Source: Agapetus fuscipes
Lineage: Eukaryota; Arthropoda; Insecta; Trichoptera; Glossosomatidae
Direction of reading: 5' to 3'
NCBI GenBank assembly: GCA_951799405.1
Contig: OX637338.1
Coordinates: 20,781,297-20,845,296 of the forward strand
Length of the DNA stretch: 64,000 nt
The notes beneath the pieces are model-generated. The model was not told the DNA's origin. It did not search any database and saw only the letters and a program-made list of their open reading frames with translations. Of the stretch, positions 20,051 through 31,639 are shown in pieces. The first letter of the stretch is position 1; every line of letters starts with the position of its first letter. A program made the position numbers and the translations under genes.

Positions 20051-20376
20051 CGCAACTAAGCTACACATATAGTGTAACTTCTTGCCGCGTTATCCCCGAA
20101 GGGGTGGCATGTGGCGAGTTGAACCTATTTATTTTTACAGGTAAGGGGGCCGGCCTTACGCCAACCACTTCAATCGAAGTGGGGGTTTCCCAGCTCCCGA
20201 AGGGGCTGGTACTCATTTCTTGTGAAGGCTGAGTAAACCTTGCCGGTATTTTTATTATGGGGTTTGAAATAAACATCGAAATAGGAAATCATTTCTGACA
20301 CCCTCCTCGGTGGGATTCGAACCCGAGCTCACGGGGTAGAATGCAAGCACTCTACCAACTGAGCTATCGACCGGTC
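20051..20376 (-). repeat. tRNA-derived SINE, family S1, best complete copy
   Basis: On the - strand, GACCGGTCGATAGCTCAGTT begins the tRNA-like head and GGTTCGAATCC is the B box. The body ends ACTATATGTGTAGCTTAGTTG followed by an A tail (TTTTTT run on +, 20035-20050). This ~325-bp copy defines the family. Confidence 0.85.
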
Positions 20377-20416
20377 AAATTATGAATTTCTGTAAATCAT
20401 TTATATTTTTTTGTGC

Positions 20417-20668
20417 TCCTTGACTGATAAGTTGGTACGAGGCTGACCACCCGTGCTGTAAAAATCGGTTCACTTTTGCCTATGCCACCCCGGTTCAGGG
20501 AACGGCGGCAGGAGTTACAAGGTTTATGTCCATGTGAGGTTTTCTTTATTTGTATGCACACATGCAGAATGTGTAGGCGCGAACCTACATGTGCCTGTCT
20601 GTAGGCATGCATTTCATATGAGCCTTAAATGTTAACATATCCTTGCAGCTTAGATTATAGATTATAGA
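20417..20668 (+). repeat. Family A repeat, subfamily B, copy 15
   Basis: CTCCTTGACTGATAAGTTGG to GCAGCTTAGATTATAGATTA, with subfamily B bases CCCGGTTCAGGGAACGGCGG. An isolated reverse terminus (ACCAACCTATAAGTCAAGGA) follows at 20703-20730. Confidence 0.8.
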
Positions 20669-20813
20669 TTCAAATCAAAACACTGTTTTGTATTTTCACT
20701 ATTACCAACCTATAAGTCAAGGAATAGTAGGCTTTTATTATTAGTCACTGACGATCGAAACTATCAATGTATTAAGCGATAAACCTGTCATTGTCTTAAA
20801 TATATTTAACATA

Positions 20814-20860
20814 CTAGCTGACGCGGCAGATTTTATCCTGCCTTTTTTTTATAAATGAGA
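20814..20860 (-). mobile_element. Helitron-like 3' terminus
   Basis: Read on the - strand, a GGCAGG-AAAA-CTGCC hairpin is followed by GCGTCAG and CTAG, then T: the structure of a Helitron 3' end. Its 5' end was not located; the following 20861-21182 stretch is low-complexity A/T-rich DNA. Confidence 0.45.
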
Positions 20861-21182
20861 TTCAATAATTTTTTTTTTTTTTTTTTTTTTTATTGTTTAA
20901 ACAAGAATACAACAGCATTGAATATAATTTTGTATACAAATATAAGATATTTTTTACAATTCATGTCGCCTATTACTGTATTCTACAAATTAATATTTTA
21001 AATTACAAATCATGCCAGGTAAATAAATAAAAAGTAAAGAAAAACAAAAAGAAGCAGCATCCAAAACCAAAAAAAAAAAGAAATACACAAATCAAAACAG
21101 AATAAAAATAAAAATAAAAAATAAATCTCGTCCTCATGATGGGATAAGGAAAGAAAGGTCAGGAGAAAGGAAAGAAAGAGAA

Positions 21183-21935
21183 AGTAATGGGCCTGGATGT
21201 ATATCCATCTAGCTCAATTAAGTTTCTTGGGGTCCATCTTGACAACACTCTCTCCATGAGTACGCAAATAAGCTCGACTGTGAGCTCCTGTTTTTTTCAC
21301 CTGAGGCAGTTGAGATGGGTCAGAAACTGTTTGACATCCGAAGCTGCTAAGATTCTCATTGCGTCCTTTGTTGTGTCGAGACTGGATTATTGCAATGGTC
21401 TGTTCTGGGGTCTTCCAAGGTTTCAGCAGTCTAGACTGCAATCCGTCTTTAATGCTGCAGCCAAATTACTTTTAGGAGGACGAAAAACTGACCATGTCTC
21501 TCCTCTGTTGCGGCGCCTTCATTGGCTGCGAGTCCCAGAGAGGATTGAGTACAAAATATGTGTTTCTGTTTTTAATGCCCTCAGAGGAGTTGCCCCATCG
21601 TACTTGTGTGAATTGTGCAGAGTCGACCAGATAGGTGGAAAACGATGCACTCTTCGTTCTGCACAGAGTGACGCCGTAAACAGGCTTCAACTGCCTCTTC
21701 GACGGAACAGAACTGGTTTCGGAGACAGGGCTTTTAGTTCGGCTGGCCCATCCTGCTGGAATAGTCTACCTCTGGAGTTGAGAACAGAGACCAGTGTTGG
21801 CAGTTTCAGGAAGTTGCTTAAGACACATTTGTTTAACAGAAGCTTCAACACATAAAAGCGCCCTTGGGGTGGCTAGTGCCACTAAACGGCGCTGTATACA
21901 AATTGTCCAATTATTATTATTATTATTATTATTTA
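21183..21935 (+). pseudogene. L2/CR1-like LINE, C-terminal part plus 3' tail
   Basis: A 222-codon open frame (21187-21855) encodes the C-terminal region typical of CR1/L2-type LINEs: IKFLGVHLDNTLSMSTQISS, RLDYCNGLFWGLPRFQQSRL, NAAAKLLLGGRK, LLRRLHWLRVPERIEYKICV and APSYLCELC. The 3' UTR is AGCGCCCTTGGGGTGGCTAG to GTCCAATTATTATTATTATT. Tail-only relatives occur at 6935, 12750 and 50998, longer C-terminal fragments at 27880 and 55890. 5'-truncated; the start chosen by frame is not a real initiation site. Confidence 0.85.
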
Positions 21936-22706
21936 AAGGGAGTAGAAAAACAATGCGCACACCAAACACGTCAATGATGATTTATAAGCAATAAAAACAA
22001 AATAGGAATTGAGAATGATTAAAGAAATTAGAAATGAGATTCAAAAATGAAATTCAAATCCTGCTAGATTCAAAATCCTCTTTTTCAATGACTGTGCAGA
22101 CAGAAAGAAAATGTCCAACTTAGGATCAGTCAATTTTGTGGATTTGTAAATTTGGGAATGGCTGTTCTTCAGAAAATGGAAAAGATGGGCGAAGAAATCT
22201 TATTTTGAAGTGATCATTATAACTATTATAGTGAGACGGCATCGCCCAATAACTTAAAACAATTGCGCGTGAATATTTTCATGGACATTATATCAAATGA
22301 AATTGGGCTCATTTAAAGATATTGAAGTACTATGGATTGCAGTTATGAAAGATGTTGTAGCCTTTAAAATTTCAGGAGGTGTATATGAAAGTTTTATATC
22401 TTTTGTCATTTTCACACTGTAATTGGTATTTCAACCATCATTGCTTAATACCAATAAAAGAATGCTGTCGTTCTATTGGGCAGAAGGAAACGTTTTCTGT
22501 GTACATCTCAAAAATAATTAAATTATCATTTATAGGTTTTAATGATGCTTTAAATAAAGCTAGTTGCAATCGTTGATGTATGGTGTATACATATTGATTG
22601 ATATTAGAAGAAATAAAATCAATAAGATAATTTAGGGTAGATCATTGTTTTGGATGTCCATATTATTGTTTATTGATTTTAAAAACATAATTTATTGTGA
22701 ATGTTC
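21936..22706. other. No gene recognised
   Basis: AT-rich intronic sequence. A 65-codon frame at 22379-22576 shows no known feature. The last ~60 bases resemble the upstream flank of family A copies at 1320 and 42340. Confidence 0.5.
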
Positions 22707-22948
22707 CTTGACTTATAGGTTGGTTTGCGGCTGACCACCCATGCTGCAGAAAATGATTCACTTTGCCAATGTCACCCCTGTTTCAGGGAAGGTCGGCAAA
22801 AGTTGTGGGGCTTATGTTCATTTGAGGTTTGGATTTTATTTGTAAGTACACATTCAGCATTTGTAAGCGCGAACTACACTTGTTGGTTTGTGGGCATACA
22901 TCTGAGAGCTTTAAATGAATATATCCTTGCAACTTAGATTATAGATTA
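22707..22948 (+). repeat. Family A dispersed repeat, copy 16
   Basis: Complete copy, GTTCCTTGACTTATAGGTTG to CTTAGATTATAGATTATA. Confidence 0.85.
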
Positions 22949-23123
22949 TATAATAGAACGCTTTTCATGACTTTGACAGTTGAAAAGCTAACTTCCAATT
23001 TTTAAAAAAGAGGTCTGTTTGGTAAAGGCTGTTGATGAATAAAATCTTTTATTCCATTTTCAAATTTTGTACCTACCAGTTTATTTTATTAATTTGATTT
23101 TGTTTAACCTCTTACAATATTTC

Positions 23124-23405
23124 AAACCGAACACATTTAATGAAATTTGAATATGGAACAAAAATCTGTCAATTAGATGAAGTTGGAAATGATCAATTCC
23201 CATATAAAAACGACGTTCAGCATTTCACAAATTTTAACATGTTCTGCGTTATTTTATCAACTTTTTTGTACGCTATAACCCTTCCCAGATTACGTACTTT
23301 ATTCTGAAACGAAAGACAGCCACAACCGTTTAGTCCTTCACCATTCTATCGCATTACCAACGAACGCTTTTTTGGTTTTATAAGTATAGAGTATAGATAG
23401 ATGAA
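23124..23405. repeat. Dispersed repeat F, copy 1
   Basis: ACCGAACACATTTAATGAAA to TTGGTTTTATAAGTATAGAG matches 57258-57535 almost base for base. On the - strand one end reads TCTATACTTATAAAACC, which resembles Helitron-type 5' ends. 22949-23123 shows nothing identifiable. Confidence 0.7.
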
Positions 23406-23644
23406 AAAAGCTAAAAGTGGTAAAGTTTGTATAAAAATGTAAACACATACGCGGTAGAGCTCTTTGCTCATTCTAAGGGTCGATCTTATGAACATCCGTT
23501 CATTTGTGAAATATCTAAGCAATCCACGGTCTCACCGAGTCAGGTCTTTACTTTTTAGAAAATTCAAGACCCAAACTCAGGCCCGCCGCACAGAGTCAGG
23601 ATGAGATGTTTTTGTCAGTCTTTCCAGAAAGCCGTTTATTTGGA

Positions 23645-23930
23645 ATCTATTGAGTCCAATTTAGATGGCAGTCCTCTCGCTCCCACCTCCACTGCATACA
23701 ATCTTATGATTGTTATTTCATCCACTAGTCCTTTGTACCTATTTAGCTTGTAGGCATGGTCCTTAGGGATGTTCATCTCCCAGGGCACCGTTAATTCAAC
23801 CAAGAGTACTTGCTTTAGTTCATTCGAGTATAGAACTGTCGGGTCTCAATGCAGTAGTGCATAGTTCTCTTGGGAAAACGTAGTGTCCTGTAGTCGAATC
23901 CATTATGAGCTTCCAGTCTTTTGCCTTTTT
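23645..23930 (-). pseudogene. Retroelement C-terminal fragment, possibly R2/R4-like
   Basis: The - strand encodes LKQVLLVELTVPWEMNIPKD and LVDEITIIRLYAVEVGARGL. The VELTVPWE ... VEVGARG pattern is one I associate with retrotransposon proteins carrying a C-terminal endonuclease-like domain; I am not certain of the class. A related, rearranged copy lies at 33790-34500 and shares TTCATTCGAGTATAGAACT. Confidence 0.45.
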
Positions 23931-23954
23931 TATGATATGAGTATTTTTATGAGT

Positions 23955-24165
23955 AGGTAAGCGTGAAAGGGGAAGACCTAGAAAAGAATGGATTGATCAG
24001 ATAAGTGAGATTGCGAATGAATGGAATTTACAGAGTGGAAACAAGAGAAGAGCATGCATGAAAAGAGTGATGAAATTAGATGAGATGAAAGAAGTATGCA
24101 GGGACAGAGTCAAGTGGAGGCACTTGTGTGGAGGTACTGGCCACCCCTAGAGGAATGGCGGCAGG
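23955..24165 (+). pseudogene. RTE-like LINE C-terminal fragment with 3' tail
   Basis: The + strand encodes the last residues (GRPRKEWIDQISEIANEWN and MKEVCRDRVKWRHLCG) followed by GGCCACCCCTAGAGGAATGG and an (ACAAG)n tail at 24166-24184. Same overall family as 53118-55838, different subfamily. Confidence 0.75.
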
Positions 24166-24359
24166 ATACAAGACAAGACAAGACAATGATACGGTTTTCT
24201 GTTTCCCTTTTTCTCCATGCTTAATAAAGTTGTTTTCTTCAACCGGTTCTCTTTTCAAACCTTTGTTCTGGAAATTGTTAGGCTTATACTCTCTCTTAAC
24301 CTTCCCTCCCCTATGCAGTGTAGGCAGTACACTTGCTTATTATAATCTTTAATATCTCT

Positions 24360-26200
24360 ATAAATATAATTTACATGGAGCTCAGATTCTAGGTATTCCT
24401 CCCTCATACATTTACGAATTTAATTAAAATATATTTTTTTAATAATCCACACTAATAAGGGGCAGCAGAGCTGTTTTGTAAAAGTCGGAAATAAATTCAC
24501 CAATACAATAAAACAAATGGCACCAATACAATCACACAGCGTAAGGCGCTGTGCATTGGCGCTGTGAGTAGCTTGCGTCATGCATGTTAAGCTTGCGTGG
24601 TGAGTGCGACACTATTCACATCTCACTCTCACATATTTTGCTACGATTTGAGCACACGAAATAGAGCATCTCCGTCGCTACAGTTGCAGTCGTATTTTAT
24701 TCTTCAATATTGCTGGAACTTGCAGGGATACTAAAGTGATTTATTATTTCCGAAAATAAAATAAATAAAAATTCTTGTTTTGGTAAGTATTTTTTTTATG
24801 TGTTTCTAAATAACTATGTAATCATTATTTTATATTATTATTTGTGTGTAATACGTAGAAACACATTTATTTTGGATTGAAAAGTATCCAGAGTAGGAAA
24901 AAAAATAACAGAAGCAAATGAAAATGCTTTGTAAGAGAACTTAGTTTGGAGTTGGCTAAGCCTAATATTATAAGAAGAAAAAATAGTATGGTTAGATTCC
25001 ATAAACAACAGCATGATCCTTTTGACACGGTTCTATCCTATTATCAGCATAATTATATCACCCGCAACTGCTGTTACAGATGCAAATATTCCAACTAATC
25101 CGCTGGGCGAATCAACAAGGAGTGTGTTAGTGTCCCGGCCACCTTCAAGAATTTGTAGATTTTGTCCATACAATTAAAAAAAAGAAAAACAATAGTGTGT
25201 CTTATTTGTCAAAAAAACTGTGTGTGCTAGTCACAGAATAGAAAAAAAGTACATTTTTTGCAGCAATTGCAATAAAATTTAGAGATTGTCTTTATTTGGT
25301 TTTTATATTTCTATTGTTTTATGTTTTTCTTTTAACTTACGTAATTTTCGTTATTGTGCTTTAACATAATACGAGTAATGTGGAAATAATTATGAATGTT
25401 TTCATTTGTTGTTCAATTTAACATTATTTTAGTACATATTATTATGAACTTTTAATTTTCTGAAATATTTCAAAAGGTTTAAATTCCCTGGCTAGCCGCC
25501 GCCCGTCGCCTTCCCCATATCACGTGTCGGTGTCGCTTCAGTCGCTGTCAGGCGCTCGCTCAGAGTGGACCTGTCGTCCGCTATATAGGCATCGGCCGAT
25601 GATTTTTTATGTTTTTAGCATTTAAATACTAATTATTGTCATTTACTTCTTCATTCGACTTCAATTATACTTTATTAAAGCGATTAGCTATTAATATACA
25701 TCATTTACCGATCATAAATCCGACTTTTATGAGCGTGTAGTCACTACACAGCACCGTTGCGCGTGTAATTTTTTTAGCACAGATTGGGGAAGGTTAAGGT
25801 GGCGACTCGTACTACCCAAAAAAAAAAATATTCATAGATGGTACGCATCAAAAATGTATGGGGCACTCCGTCGGGCAAATATGATAAACTACTGTAGTTT
25901 TACTTCCTTCGAAATTTTTAATGCATTGAAAATAATATGTTGATTGCGCTATTCTAATATGAAATCAATCTGAAATCGCTAAGGTATTCATTTCGGTCAT
26001 TAAATTATGTGTAAATTTCAATATGAATTGCTTGCGCCGACCGACGATATAATGTATTTTATCTTGGACACAAACCACCCATACTCTGGTTTCCCTTCAA
26101 TACGAATAAATCTTTCGCCTTTTACAAACCACCCATAATATTATTTTAATAGTTATTTGTTACGCTTTATAAACAGTATTTTTCTCCCGCTTGGATGTGG
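24360..26200. other. No gene recognised
   Basis: About 1.8 kb of AT-rich sequence without a long frame, apart from a short GC-rich patch at 25490-25595 with an E-box-like CACGTG and CTATATAGG. No repeat matching elsewhere in the window was noticed. Confidence 0.5.
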
Positions 26201-26204
26201 GAGC

Positions 26205-26275
26205 TCTGGCGTAATAGCGTGCGTGACCGACTGCAGATGCGAAGATGATAGGTTCGAATCCGGTTGATACCTATA
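26205..26275 (+). repeat. tRNA-like sequence (degenerate)
   Basis: GCTCTGGCGTAATAGCGTGC then GATAGGTTCGAATCCGGTTG has a good B box (GGTTCGAATCC). No clean cloverleaf can be drawn by eye, so this is probably a SINE head or tRNA pseudogene. Confidence 0.35.
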
Positions 26276-26417
26276 TTTTTAATTTTTTACATTTGTTGTT
26301 TTCTTTTTTTACATATTATACTTTTTTAATAAAAATACAACATATTTGAAAACTTAACTATTAAAGTTAGTCCAAGCGATTAAAAATACGATCATTTCAC
26401 TTTCATTTCATTTAGTC

Positions 26418-26667
26418 GGTGTTATGGCCGAGTGGGCCAGAGGCTGATCTTTCTAGCGTATTTGGAATAGAATAACGTTGGTTCGATCCCCGCTTGGGTC
26501 ACATGACTTTAACTTTGACCCTGGTTCAACAGATGTTATTGGGTAATTATTAATTAATAATTCATTAATATAAGCATTAATGAACTATTAATTGATGATA
26601 TTAATACCTGTTTGTGGCCAGATATAATAGGTTGGTGAATTGCATTCCTCTTCACAAATATATTTTT
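26418..26667 (+). repeat. tRNA-derived SINE, family S3, copy b
   Basis: GTGTTATGGCCGAGTGGGCC (A-box-like, Leu/Ser-type arm) and GTTGGTTCGATCCCCGCTTG (B box) precede the S3 body through AATTGCATTCCTCTTCACAA. Confidence 0.8.
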
Positions 26668-26689
26668 TAATTAAAAAATATATATAAAA

Positions 26690-26790
26690 AATTCACACTT
26701 CGTCCACACGACTTTTTGGCCAACGACATTTCGGTCAAAGACAAATCGATCAACGACAACCCGTCCAAAGACAACTCGACCATAGAGCAT
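26690..26790. repeat. Short degenerate tandem repeat
   Basis: About five 16-18-bp units of the type CAACGACATTTCGGTCAAAGA and ATCGATCAACGACAACCCG. From 26791 to 27420 no gene was seen. Confidence 0.5.
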
Positions 26791-27420
26791 TATTTTCAGT
26801 TACATGTATAGATGTACCGAAGAAATCATCCTAATATTATAATTCTATATTATGATTCATTTACTCTGCCTGCCACCATGGGTTGACAGAGCATAAGCCT
26901 AATTTGCATAAACGAGGTGGCACGACTTTATCCGAACGAATCCGAAGCACAGGGTGTCTTGATAATAATATTATTATCATGATGCTGCAGTGTGGCTGCA
27001 GTGTTTTTTCTTATTCACTTAGCAGTCAGTAGGACGCAAAAAGTGCAGAGGTTATACATCAGTGATATGAATGAAAATAGGAATCTAGCGGTTGCACAAA
27101 TTTGTCATTTATTGTGAGATGCCATGTAAAAAAACCAATCCATCACAAATATCTCGGTTCATCATTCGTCGATAAAAAAGTAATTTGTTCTAAGCCCCTC
27201 ATACAACTTTGCTTAATAAATCTGAATAAGGCTATTTAAATGATTTAATCATGTTTTTAATGTATTGACTTGATTTTTACTAATTTCTCTTTTACGTACG
27301 CTGGTCACATATTACACACACCGCGTGACCATGTTGGAATAAAATTAATTTATTATTGATATAAGAATGACTATACATATATTTATACATAATATTTTAT
27401 ATATTGTTAATACAATAAGT

Positions 27421-27527
27421 CCGGTCAGTAGCTCAGAGGTAGAAAGCTTGCGTTCGATGCCGAAAGCTCGGATTCGATCCCCACCACCAAGGGTGTCAAA
27501 ATTATTTCTCTTTTCGGTGTGTATTGC
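27421..27527 (+). repeat. S1 SINE head only
   Basis: CCGGTCAGTAGCTCAGAGGT and CGGATTCGATCC with AAGGGTGTCAAAATTATTTC. The S1 body is missing. Confidence 0.65.
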
Positions 27528-27879
27528 AAACCCACCTACCATAAAAAAGTCTATGATTTAGTTTAGTCAATGATTTAGTCGAGTTGATCCATTTTACTCT
27601 ATTTTTATCGGGCGAGTAGCGCCCCGCCCACCACCGTCTGTGGCCGAGTGGCCACGGACAAGTCCGAGTCCGTCCGAGTCCAAGCCGCGCTCACTCTTGG
27701 CGGGGACTTGTACAAATTTGAAATGAGAACTTTTTTCTCAGCGGGCAAACGTCACACTTTTCCATGTAGGTGTGATATGAAATTATAAAATATGAAATTT
27801 AGCATTACACTCCTCGCAAATGTTTTTCTACAAGTAACCAATTGAAGTAAATAATTCAATACGCAAACATTACTCATAT

Positions 27880-28110
27880 AATCAAGACATCTGTCAGCAC
27901 ACAATCCAGAAAAAGAAGCGCAGTGTTCGGAGACCGCGCTTTCGCCGTGGCGGGACCGTCCACCTGGAAACAGCTGCCTCCTGAAGTGTGCGCTTAGGAA
28001 GGGATCGAGAGCTTTAAGAAGGGAATGAAGACCCATTTCTTCACCGCCGCGTCAAGCCTGAAAGCGCCCTTGCAGTGACAGTGGTCACGAAACGGCGCTA
28101 TAAAAATCAT
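27880..28110 (+). pseudogene. L2/CR1-like LINE 3' fragment
   Basis: The + strand encodes a degraded version of AFAVAGPSTWKQLPPEV ... FKKGMKTHFFTAA, then AAGCGCCCTTGCAGTGACAG and ACGGCGCTATAAAAATCATC, the tail of an L2-like family related to the one at 21183-21935. Confidence 0.65.
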
Positions 28111-28117
28111 CATCATC

Positions 28118-28372
28118 TAATCTAATCTAATCTAAGCTGCAAAGATATATATCATTTAAGATTTAAATTAAATGCATTCCCACAAGCAGATATGTATAAT
28201 TTCGCGCTAACACATGCCGCATGTGGACCTACAATATAAAAACCCAATCTCAAATGAACATAAGCCTCGCAACTCTTGCCGTCCTTCCCTGAAACAGGGG
28301 TGACATTGGCAAAGTGAACCAATTTTTTTATATTATGGGTGGTCAGCCGCATAGCAACCTATAAGTCAAGGA
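28118..28372 (-). repeat. Family A dispersed repeat, copy 17
   Basis: Reverse orientation; starts (on +) with a CTAATCTAATCTAATCTAAG tail and ends CAACCTATAAGTCAAGGAAC. Confidence 0.85.
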
Positions 28373-28401
28373 ACATACATCATCTTAAATATCTTGAATT
28401 T

Positions 28402-28640
28402 TAAGGTTATACGAGAGCTTAAGAAGATTATTAATATCGGGACTAAAGAACCTCTTTAATTGTTTTATGAAACTAAAATCGTAATTTTATGTCAAATAAC
28501 TTTGACTGATCATGGCCAGATGTCGTTGCTGAAGTATATAACTTAATGTTCTTACTCAAGCATTACGTTTCATAAAAAAATAATGTAAATTATCTTGACA
28601 CTCTTAGCGAGCGTTTTAGTTTTTATAAACTTGTGTTTAA
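28402..28640. repeat. Dispersed repeat D, copy 1, flanked by TTAA
   Basis: AAGGTTATACGAGAGCTTAA to AAACTTGTGTTTAA is almost identical to 36828-37064. TTAA stands at both edges in both copies. No matching inverted termini were seen, so assignment to piggyBac-type elements is only a possibility. 28641-29228 has no gene I can support. Confidence 0.6.
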
Positions 28641-29228
28641 GGGTGTATGATTTCATTTTAATATGAATTTATTTGCCCGTCACGACCACCTATTATCCAG
28701 TAGCCGCGAAAATGCATCAAATCCCGCGTTTAGCTTTGAGAGTTCGTCGGTAGGAGATCGTATTGTATCTGAACCATTTTGTGTTTTTTTAGCAATAAAA
28801 TAACATGAAAGCGAAAGCGAAGCGAAGTTATACATTAATTAAAAACAAGCATTTATTTTATTTTATTTATATACAAATACAAAAAAAGGTATTCATTTTA
28901 TTTGTAAACAAATTTACAACAATTCACTTTCGTTCGTGTTAACAGATATATCCAAGTATATAAGTAAATAATTATTCACCCTGTACCGATTACTCAAAAA
29001 TGCAAAGAAACTGGCATAAGGTCTCTAGAGAGCGTTTTACATTTCACAGAATTGGAATAAAACGCTACAGTTCAGTTTACACTATAGTCACACAGAAGCA
29101 CACACGCCCTGTATTTTTCAACATTGTATATTTTTATCAAAGTGTAGACTCCAGTGGTTGCAGACCTATACAAGTGTATTAAAATAAAATATGAAAGAAA
29201 AATATATTTATTTCATTTTCATTGTTTA

Positions 29229-29485
29229 TCTTGACTTATAGGTTGGTATGAGGCTCACCACCCAAACTTTAAAAAATGGTTTACTTTACCAATGTCACCC
29301 CTGTTTCAGGGAAGATCAGTAAAAGTTGCAGGGCTTTTGTTTATTTGTGGATTTGATTTTAATAATATGTAAATGCGCATGCACGATTTGTAAATGCGAA
29401 CTTACAAGTGTATTTTTGTGAGCATGCACTTAATATGAACCTTAAATGTTAACATAGTTTTGCCACTTAGATGATAGATTATACA
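29229..29485 (+). repeat. Family A dispersed repeat, copy 18 (diverged)
   Basis: CTTGACTTATAGGTTGGTAT to GCCACTTAGATGATAGATTA, with several substitutions in the core (GGTTTACTTTACCAATGTCA). Confidence 0.75.
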
Positions 29486-29494
29486 TTGTGATTA

Positions 29495-29729
29495 TGTCCC
29501 AATGACTCAATTGATAGAGTGCTTGAATTCCATGCCGAGAGCTGAGGTTCGTATCCCACGGAGGATGTCAGAAATGATTTCCCGTGTCGGTGTTTATTTT
29601 AACTCAATAATAAAATACCGGCAAGGTTTCTCAACCTTAACAATAAATGAGAACCAGCCCCCTCGGGAGCTGGGACACCCCCGCTTCAACTGAAATGGTT
29701 GGCGTAAGGCCGGCTTCCTTACCTATAAA
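29495..29729 (+). repeat. S1 SINE, 3'-truncated
   Basis: TGACTCAATTGATAGAGTGC (head), GAGGTTCGTATCCCACGG (mutated B box), then the S1 body to GTTGGCGTAAGGCCGGCTTC. It follows a family A tail directly. Confidence 0.75.
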
Positions 29730-30054
29730 AATACAACTTTCATTTTTCTTTTCATCTTCGTCTCCTAAATGTTATTAATTTTTAAAGTTAAAAAAAGGTT
29801 TCATATTACTGCGTAGCCAGGGAATGTTTGTTGAGGCCGTGACTGCGTATGTGTTCAGTAAATATGCCAGTGTGTGTGTGCTCATGGACTTCACCCTGTA
29901 CGACGGAAGACAACGCATCCAAGTGCTATATATGCCTGTATAGTATACTTTTTTATACCATTGGATGTGTACATTGAAATAGCAACATGAAGTTTTTTTT
30001 CTAATAATTCAACTAAGTGATGGAATATATTCTAAGCATAAAAGCAGCACAAAA

Positions 30055-30472
30055 GATATACCATTTATATTTTCAAATTTGCTCTTCGCTGGGTTGAAAA
30101 ATTCATAAAACCTTTACCAATGACCGGTCACGAAATGTCCATCCGGCCTTACAGCAACTGGGTCTTGCTTGAGAATTGGCGCTTTGTAGCGACGACGATG
30201 AAGCTCGTAAAAAGGTCGATAGCTCAATTTGTAGAATGTTTGCATTCCATGCCGAGAGCAAGGGTTCGATCTCAATGGTTGACTCAGCCTTCATAAGAAA
30301 TGAGAACCAGCCCTTCACGGGAGCTGGGAAACCCCCACTTCAACTAAAAGTGGTTGGTGTGAGGACGGCCCCCTTACCTGTAAAAAAAATAGGTCCCGAA
30401 GCGCCACATGCGACTCCTTCGGGGATAACGCAGGCAAGAAGTTACACTACATGTGTAGCTTAGTTGCGTTTT
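30055..30472 (+). repeat. Composite SINE: S2 body joined to S1
   Basis: 30055-30209 is S2 body (GCTCTTCGCTGGGTTGAAAA to GCGACGACGATGAAGCTCG). It runs into S1 through the junction GTAAAAAGGTCGATAGCTCA. The S1 part has a B box (GGTTCGATCTC) and ends TGTGTAGCTTAGTTGCG. The S2 tRNA-like head is missing. The same junction is present at 58326-58820 and 63338-63762. Confidence 0.75.
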
Positions 30473-30549
30473 TATATAATTACCCACTGATATAATATAA
30501 GGGTGTCAGAAATGATTTCCTGTTTTACATGACCAAAGAGCGCCGTTTT

Positions 30550-30880
30550 TGTGTGTTTCACACCTCAAGGGCCCTCCTAATCATGAATTAGATATTTTAA
30601 AAAGGTGCCGTTTCAGTGCTCCCTTAAAAATGCCAACAGATTCCGAAACCCTCACTCCGGGTGGCAGTCTGTTCTACTCCATCGGCCCCGAAAACCGGAA
30701 AGCGCGATCCTCAAAATTAGTGCGTATTTGACGGCGAGGCTGCATCAATCTGACAGCTTGACACCCCGCTGACCTAAGTGTCCGCCCCCTCACACTCACT
30801 TCAACGGGGGAAAATATGTCTGCCAGATATGATGGAGCCAAACCATTTAGGGCTTTAAATACCATCAAACACACACGGAA
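30550..30880 (-). pseudogene. L2/CR1-like LINE C-terminal fragment
   Basis: The - strand encodes MVFKALNGLAPSYLADIF, VRGRTLRSAGCQAVRLMQPR and FEDRAFRFSGP, the typical L2/CR1 C-terminal pattern, followed by a stop and a 3' flank ending CCCTTGAGGTGTGAAACACA, which resembles the S2 SINE 3' end. 30881-31640 shows no gene; 31035-31085 vaguely resembles S2 body. Confidence 0.7.
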
Positions 30881-31639
30881 CCCTCTCAGGGAAACGAAGC
30901 CAATGTAGTTCTTTCAACAGCGAAGTGATGTGAGAGAATTTGGACATCCCGAAGATCAGTCTTGCGGCCGCATTCAAAACAGACTGAAATCTGTTCAGTT
31001 CAGCGTTAACCACTAGACTAAATTACAGGCCTGAAATTTCAAATTGCTCTACGCTAGGTTCAAAAAATGATTTCAATTCAACAAAAAAGGCCAGCCAGCA
31101 GAATTCTTTCCAGCTAAATCATTGAGCTAAATGAATTTCACTTTGAAATTCAAACAAACTTTCATATTATTCATGTAATGGAAAAAAACTTATCAGAATA
31201 CTATAAAGTCGTGTGCAGCTCTCCGTACAATTCATTTCGAATGATCTTTCGCTGTCTTTCGCCATTTCGTTAAACTTTGCAAACTGTTTTTATGTACGTA
31301 CGTATTATACTACCATAGCGTTTATGTATATACTCTTACACACACAATATAAGAGAGGGCTGACTCGAGCATCTTCGGCAATATACGATGATACACGAGT
31401 GTACCCGAAGTATGAAATGTAGCAAATACAGCGCAACCAAAAAATGTATGGAATCTTAAACAGCAACTCTAGATGGCGTTTTGATTTCCATGCATTTTTG
31501 AGAAACCAGTTGGTCCAGTTGTAACGTAAACGATTGTACTCTTTTGCATTATATAAATCTTGCTTCCATAAAACTAAGGAGATATAATATTTTTCTCCGC
31601 AGTTCATCTACCGGCCGCAGGTGACGCTAGCGACCGGGT